From assembly GCF_029962835.1 (NCBI RefSeq), contig NC_080574.1:41098501-41162500 (forward strand): a DNA stretch of 64,000 bases, in the 5' to 3' direction. Shown piece by piece: positions 59,470 to 64,000 of the stretch. Source of the stretch: Magnolia sinica. Its lineage: Eukaryota; Streptophyta; Magnoliopsida; Magnoliales; Magnoliaceae. The notes under the pieces were generated by a model, which saw only the letters and a program-made list of their open reading frames with translations, searched no databases and had not been told where the DNA came from. The position numbers were made by a program, and so were the translations under genes. Within the stretch, counting starts at the first letter, position 1. Every line of letters starts with the position of its first letter.

Positions 59470-60330
59470 AGAAATAGTGAAAGAATTGGCCCAATGGGAT
59501 CAGAGTTTTCCCGGAAAGAGATGTAACTGAGAATTATATAAAAGGACCTTCTGACCTAGTGTGAATGATTTTCTGAGAATGTGTTGGTCATGAAACACCT
59601 TCATTCTGTCTTTGTAAATTCTCGAATTCTCATATGCATCATTCCGAATTTCTTCAAGTTCATTCAACTGAAGTTTGCACAATGAGCTAGCGTTGTTCAA
59701 ATTGAAGTTTAGATTTTTAATAGCATAGTAGGCTTTATGTTCTAGCTCCACAGGCAAGTCGCAAGCCTTCCTATAGACAATTCTAAAGGGAGACATTCTA
59801 ATCGGGGTCTTAAATGCAATACGGTAAGCCCATAAGACATCGGTCAATCGGATTGACCAATCCTTACGGTCAGGGTTAACCATTTTCTCCAGAATATGTT
59901 TAATCTCTCTATTGGAAATCTCAGCTTGCCTACTTGTTTGTGGGTGGTATAGTGCTCACCTTATGCGAGTTGTTGTATTTCTTCATTAAGTTCGCAAATG
60001 GCTTGTTACAGAAATGTGAACCTCCATCACTAATGATGGCTCGAGGTGTTCCGAACAGGGAAATGATGTTCTCTTTTAAGAATTTAATGATCGTTTAATG
60101 ATCATTGTTCCGAAACGGGATCGCTTCAACCCATTTAGTGACATAGTCTACCGCTAGCAAAATATACAAATTCCCAAAGGATTGGGGGAACAGTCCCATG
60201 AAATTGATGCCCCAACAATCAAATGCTTCAATGATTAAAATGGGGTTTAAAGGCATCATGTTTCGACAGGACAATGCTCTCAACTTCTGACAACGCTCAC
60301 AAGCTTTGCAAAACTCATGAGTGTCCTAGA
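59470..60330 (-). pseudogene. pol: Athila pol: integrase
   Basis: Minus-strand reading gives the zinc-binding end ([13 protein letters not shown]), core [20 protein letters not shown] and [14 protein letters not shown]. Then come IISDGGSHFCNKPFANLMKK in another frame, [15 protein letters not shown], and the open C-terminal part 59500-59883 ([54 protein letters not shown]). This is close to the Athila integrase pattern. The first catalytic D reads N (WGIN for WGID), a GAT-to-AAT change. Several frameshifts are present. Confidence 0.9.
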
Positions 60331-60551
60331 ACATAGTGGACTAGTAAAAGCAACACTAAAATTTTAGCCGTGGTCTTTTTAGCAGAAAAGTGACCACCAC
60401 AAGCCTAAGAGTGACAAAAGGAGATGATACTTTAGTATTCATTGTTTGGACATGTCTCCTTAAGATTTGGTCTAGGCAATATTTAAACAAGTACGAATCA
60501 TCCCAGAAGAACTTACGAACCCCACCAAAGAATTTTTTTATCTTACGCAAT

Positions 60552-61377
60552 CTAATGTGTCGGCGTGAAACCTGTAGCAAGATAATTAGTAATATCAGCA
60601 AACCAATGTGAATAGGAGTCTTTGAATAATTGTTCGTCAGGGAACATGTTATTTATATGTGTCGTCTCAAGAGAATCAGAGAGATTAAGGAGGGAAAGAT
60701 GGTCAGCCACTACGTTCTTTACTCCCTTCTTATCTTTTATTTTCAAATCAAATTCCTAGAGTAGGGGGATCCATCTTATTAGGCAGGGCTTAGCATTATT
60801 CTTATAAAGAAGGTACTTGAGCGCCATATGATCGGTGTAGATGATGATCCTAGATCTAATCAAGTAAGATCTAAATTTGTCCAAAGCAAATACCACGGCC
60901 AAGAGTTCCTTTTTCGTAGTAGAGTAATTCACTTGGGCCGAATTTAGAGTCCTACTTACGTAATGAATAATGTAGGGCTTCTTTTCTTTTCTCTGGCTAA
61001 ACACCACCCCAATAACATAGTCAGATGCATCACACATAAGTTCAGAAGAAATGTTCCAATCAGGTGGTTGCATGATAGGTGTGGTAGTCAACATGCCCTT
61101 GAGCTTAGAGAAAGCTTCTTGACATTGCTCAGTCCACTCATATGGAACATCCTTTTGAAGTAGATTACATAAAGGATGAGAGATGTAACTAAAGTCTTTT
61201 ATGAATTTTCTGTAAAACTCAGCGTGTCCTAAGAAGGATCGCACGTCTCATATGCTTTTGGGTGGAGGTAGGGTAGAAATAAGATTAATTTTAACTTTAT
61301 CTACCTCAATTCCCTTGGACGAGATAATATGTCAAAGAACAATTTCCTTACGAACCATGAAATGACACTTCTCCTAA
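60552..61377 (-). pseudogene. pol: Athila pol: RNase H and RT connection
   Basis: Open frame 60756-61244 reads MRSFLGHAEFYRKFIKDFSY, YEWTEQCQEAFSKLKGMLTT, LMCDASDYVIGVVFSQRKEK, VNYSTTKKELLAVVFALDKF, and IIYTDHMALKYLL. The catalytic D, E and D of gypsy RNase H are visible. A TAG after WIPLL interrupts the frame, where LLQEFD-type sequence is expected, and the frame continues as EFDLKIKDKKGVKNVVADHL. Upstream it joins the RT half across the 61383-63416 solo LTR. Confidence 0.92.
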
Positions 61378-61382
61378 TTGAG
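61378..61382. repeat. Target-site duplication TTGAG, left copy
   Basis: TTGAG recurs at 63417-63421, flanking the solo LTR exactly. Confidence 0.92.
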
Positions 61383-63416
61383 TGTTGAGGGTCAAATATT
61401 GCATATTAGACCCCAGTTATTGCTTGGATTTACGAACATGATACTGTTTAATGGCCCGCTTTAATCATGTTTGTGATGCAGAGTGTATTTACGAGCATGG
61501 ACTGAAAAGGAAGCTTAAAGCATGGATTTAGCGCTCTGATAACACTAAAGGCAAGGGACGGACTCCAGGGGACCCAGATCGACGGAATTACATGTCAGGG
61601 ATCGCAAAAATCGAGAAACTAAAGCTCAAGCGGCCTGAAAGTCAGCCAGAATACAAGATCACTGGGTTTCCATCATCTGTTCGGTTCGAAACTTCATACA
61701 TGGCTCGAGGACCAAAAACTAACCGTACACGTCAAATTTTAGCCATTGGATCCCTCTAGAAGTGGCCCAACGGACAGATTAGCCCATAAATCAGTGATTT
61801 GTGGCCCGCCTGGTATCTGAAAATTCTTCAATTTTGTTCTCAACGCCTTAAATGGAGTGACACATCAAATGGATGGAGCGGATGTCTCACGAACATCACA
61901 GTGGACCCTACATATACAGTGTGTGTACATAGTGTACACGCACCGGCCATGCACCAGATGGTCAGCTCGGTCAAAGACGGGCTGACCCATCTTCTTCTTA
62001 CGCAGGGACAGCGGACGGACGCTGTCCGTCCATTTTTGGCTAGTGGGCTCTACTCATCATCTGGTTCGATGATCTGAACCGTCCATTGCATCAAGGGGGT
62101 AGCTACAACCCTCACCAAGCTCGCCTTTTGGTCCCATGCACGTGTACGCACGTGAATTGTCAGAGAACGCAGGATGAACGGTGGAAGAAAAACAGTAGTG
62201 GACTGCATCAAAACTCAACAAAAAACCAGTCCATTCTGACCAAAATTTTGAGAGGAATCTGATTAACGGGGTGGATTTCATCAAAAGCATCACTGCGGGG
62301 CCCACCGAACATGTCAGCACGATGACGTGCGAATAGCATGCATCCGTGAAAATCAAAATTTTTGGGGAGTTGCATGGCCCAAATCACGATATTTTCGACG
62401 ATCTGAACCGTCCATCATGTAGAGGACCCAAGAAAGTCCTAAGGGACGGTGTTTCTTTGGAATTTGAGCGAGGAAAGTGGCGATTTTTGAAGCCCCGAAC
62501 TTGGCTGCGAAAAGGCTTTCGCTGCGCGTGCGATAGCTTTCCAAATCCGATTTCCACCACTCCAGCCACTCCAGCAGCTATAAAAAGAGTTCCAAAACGT
62601 GGAGGAGGGCATTAAATCTGGAGGGCAGCCAAGCTTTTTGGACGTGGAAGAGAGAGTAGAAGATTTGTTTCCTTTTCCTTTTCTTTTGCTTTTCTTTCTT
62701 CTTTTTGTTTAATAGAGATTTAGCCTAATCATGTTTAGATCAGGCTAAACCTCTTAGCTAGGGCTAAGAGGTGAAGCTTGTAGTCTGATGGGGGAATCTT
62801 TCGCTTGTGCTTTTTGTTTATACTGAACTGATGTGGATTTTAGTTTATTAATGAGAATGTTTTTAGTTTTTAATGGTCTGTTGTGACTGAAATTACAATG
62901 AGTCTGCGATAGCTTTGAGCATATTCCTATCCTTTTTTATGTTTATGATGTCAGGAAGCCCTGTTGTTCACCATCGTCTCCTGGGCATGGTCGGATGACG
63001 GTACCCTTCTTAACCTTCATGCATTGTTGATTGGTTGGTAGTTAGTTTAATTCTATTGTTTGCTTTGTCTCCTGGGCATGGTTTGGTGACGGAATCCATT
63101 CTAATTCATATACCTTTCATCTCTTAAAAATTATATCAAATAAGTTCAGTTTAATTTTCATGATTCTTAAAGCAGGCATAAGATCTCCCTGATCTTTACA
63201 AGTGGATCCTCTGAATCCCTAGTTTCTTTTTCCTAAATCTCTTAAGTTTTAGATAATTATTTCACAATTATTCCCTAAATTCCATTCGATTTAGTTTACA
63301 TCTTAAACTAGTTCTAGTTAGTTTCAGATTACGTACGGGTATCAGTCCCTTGGGATTCGACCTTAGTCTTACCGAGTTTATTACTACATCACAACCCTGC
63401 ACTTGGGGTGTGAACA
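61383..63416 (+). mobile_element. Athila-type solo LTR (2034 bp), opposite orientation to host Athila
   Basis: It starts TGTTGAGGGTCAAATATTGC and ends GGGGTGTGAACA with perfect TTGAG duplications. It is of the same family as the LTR at 56594-58116 but about 510 bp longer; it carries GGGGCCCACC-type sequence near 61800-62420. No second LTR or coding sequence adjoins it. It splits the Athila RT. Confidence 0.88.
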
Positions 63417-63421
63417 TTGAG

Positions 63422-64000
63422 TACCAAATTCTTTTCTTCATATCGCTTCAGCACACATTAAGATTTTTCAAGCAATTGCTGAAGGATGGACTAAGGACAA
63501 AAGTTGTCCATGAAGACCTCTAGATATTGCCCCACCATGTCAGAAAAAATACTCAACATGCATCGCTAAAAGTGGCGGGGGCATTATATAGTGCAAATGG
63601 CATCCTTCGGTAAGCAAAGGTGCCAAAGGGGCATGTAAATGTGGTCTTTTTCAGATCTTTAAGGGCTATCTCTATCTGGTTGTAGTCCGAATACCCATCA
63701 AGGAAGCAATAGTACGAGTGACCAGCTAGCCTTTCCAAGATTTGATCAATGAATGAAAGAGGAAAGTGGTCCTTCCTAATGACGGTATTCAACTTCCTGT
63801 AGTCAATGCACATTCTCCAACTAGTAGTAACTCTAGTTGGCACGAGTTCATTGTTGGCATTGGCTACTATGGTGATTCCGGACTTCTTAGGAACCACTTA
63901 AGTTGGAATCACCCATTAGCTATCCGATATAGGGTATATGATACTTACATCTAATAGCTTAAGAACCTCAGCTTTAACCACTTCCTTCTTATTTGGATTT
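63422..64000 (-). pseudogene. pol: Athila pol: reverse transcriptase, N-terminal and catalytic part
   Basis: From the window edge: NPNKKEVVKAEVLKLLD, IIYPISDS, VVPKKSGITIVANANNELVP, WRMCIDYRKLNTVIRKDHFP, FLDGYSDYNQIEI, TTFTCPFGTFAYRRMPFALY. A frameshift follows TFSDAC. The active-site box near 63500 reads VFMDN where MDD is expected, a GAC-to-AAC change. Stops near 63900 and 63920 include one consistent with CAA to TAA. Gag and protease lie beyond the window. Confidence 0.92.

Overview
This window is nuclear DNA of a flowering plant, made up almost entirely of retrotransposons inserted into one another. I find no convincing host gene, rRNA, tRNA or CRISPR array. Plant origin is shown by remnants of Ty3/gypsy Tat-type and Athila-type elements, a Ty1/copia element, an L1-like LINE with a C-terminal RNase H, and small terminal-inverted-repeat elements. 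The dense GTGGGCCCAC-type repeats suggest a large-genome lineage, perhaps a magnoliid, but that is only an impression. Element families are assigned from translated domains and termini read by eye, without database searches.

Layout. 1-10518 is a decayed Tat-lineage element on the minus strand. From its 5' end it has an LTR (9808-10518), gag, protease, RT, two RNase H domains and integrase, then a coiled-coil ORF on the opposite strand (11-1387). A 2.3-kb TG...CA element (4200-6491, target duplication GGGGA) splits RT from RNase H. 10519-15140 is intergenic and holds a foldback element (13394-13812) and a TIR element (13828-14458). About 15140-27450 is a decayed minus-strand copia element. A 6.1-kb noncoding LTR-like element, copy A (15921-22041, TAGAG duplication), sits in its pol end, and a Mutator-type MITE (26862-27410) sits in its upstream LTR-like segment. 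27451-31138 is intergenic.

31139-56593 is a second Tat-like element on the plus strand. It keeps gag and the integrase C-terminus, lacks the rest of pol, and again carries an antisense coiled-coil ORF. A 5'-truncated LINE with a 14-bp target duplication (33281-33294 and 53161-53174) lies in its gag. The LINE is cut by two further giant LTR-like elements: D (35163-45876, TTAGG), which itself contains B (39252-45261, ACTTT), and C (46407-52992, AGGTT/AAGTT). 56594-64000 is a minus-strand Athila element with its 3' LTR at 56594-58116; its RT is split by an opposite-orientation solo LTR (61383-63416, TTGAG).

The most unusual content is the family A/B/C/D. These are 4.7-6.6-kb noncoding units bounded by TG...CA, three with perfect and one with near-perfect 5-bp target duplications. 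They share the same internal order: a (TC)n tract, a GGGCCCAC/CCGTCCA repeat field, short GGGCC units, a CGATT minisatellite whose length varies strongly between copies, a recurrent short ORF, and a conserved 3' end. They behave like giant solo LTRs or fully noncoding LTR-type elements. The nesting gives a relative history: second Tat-like element, then LINE, then D and C, with B inside D.
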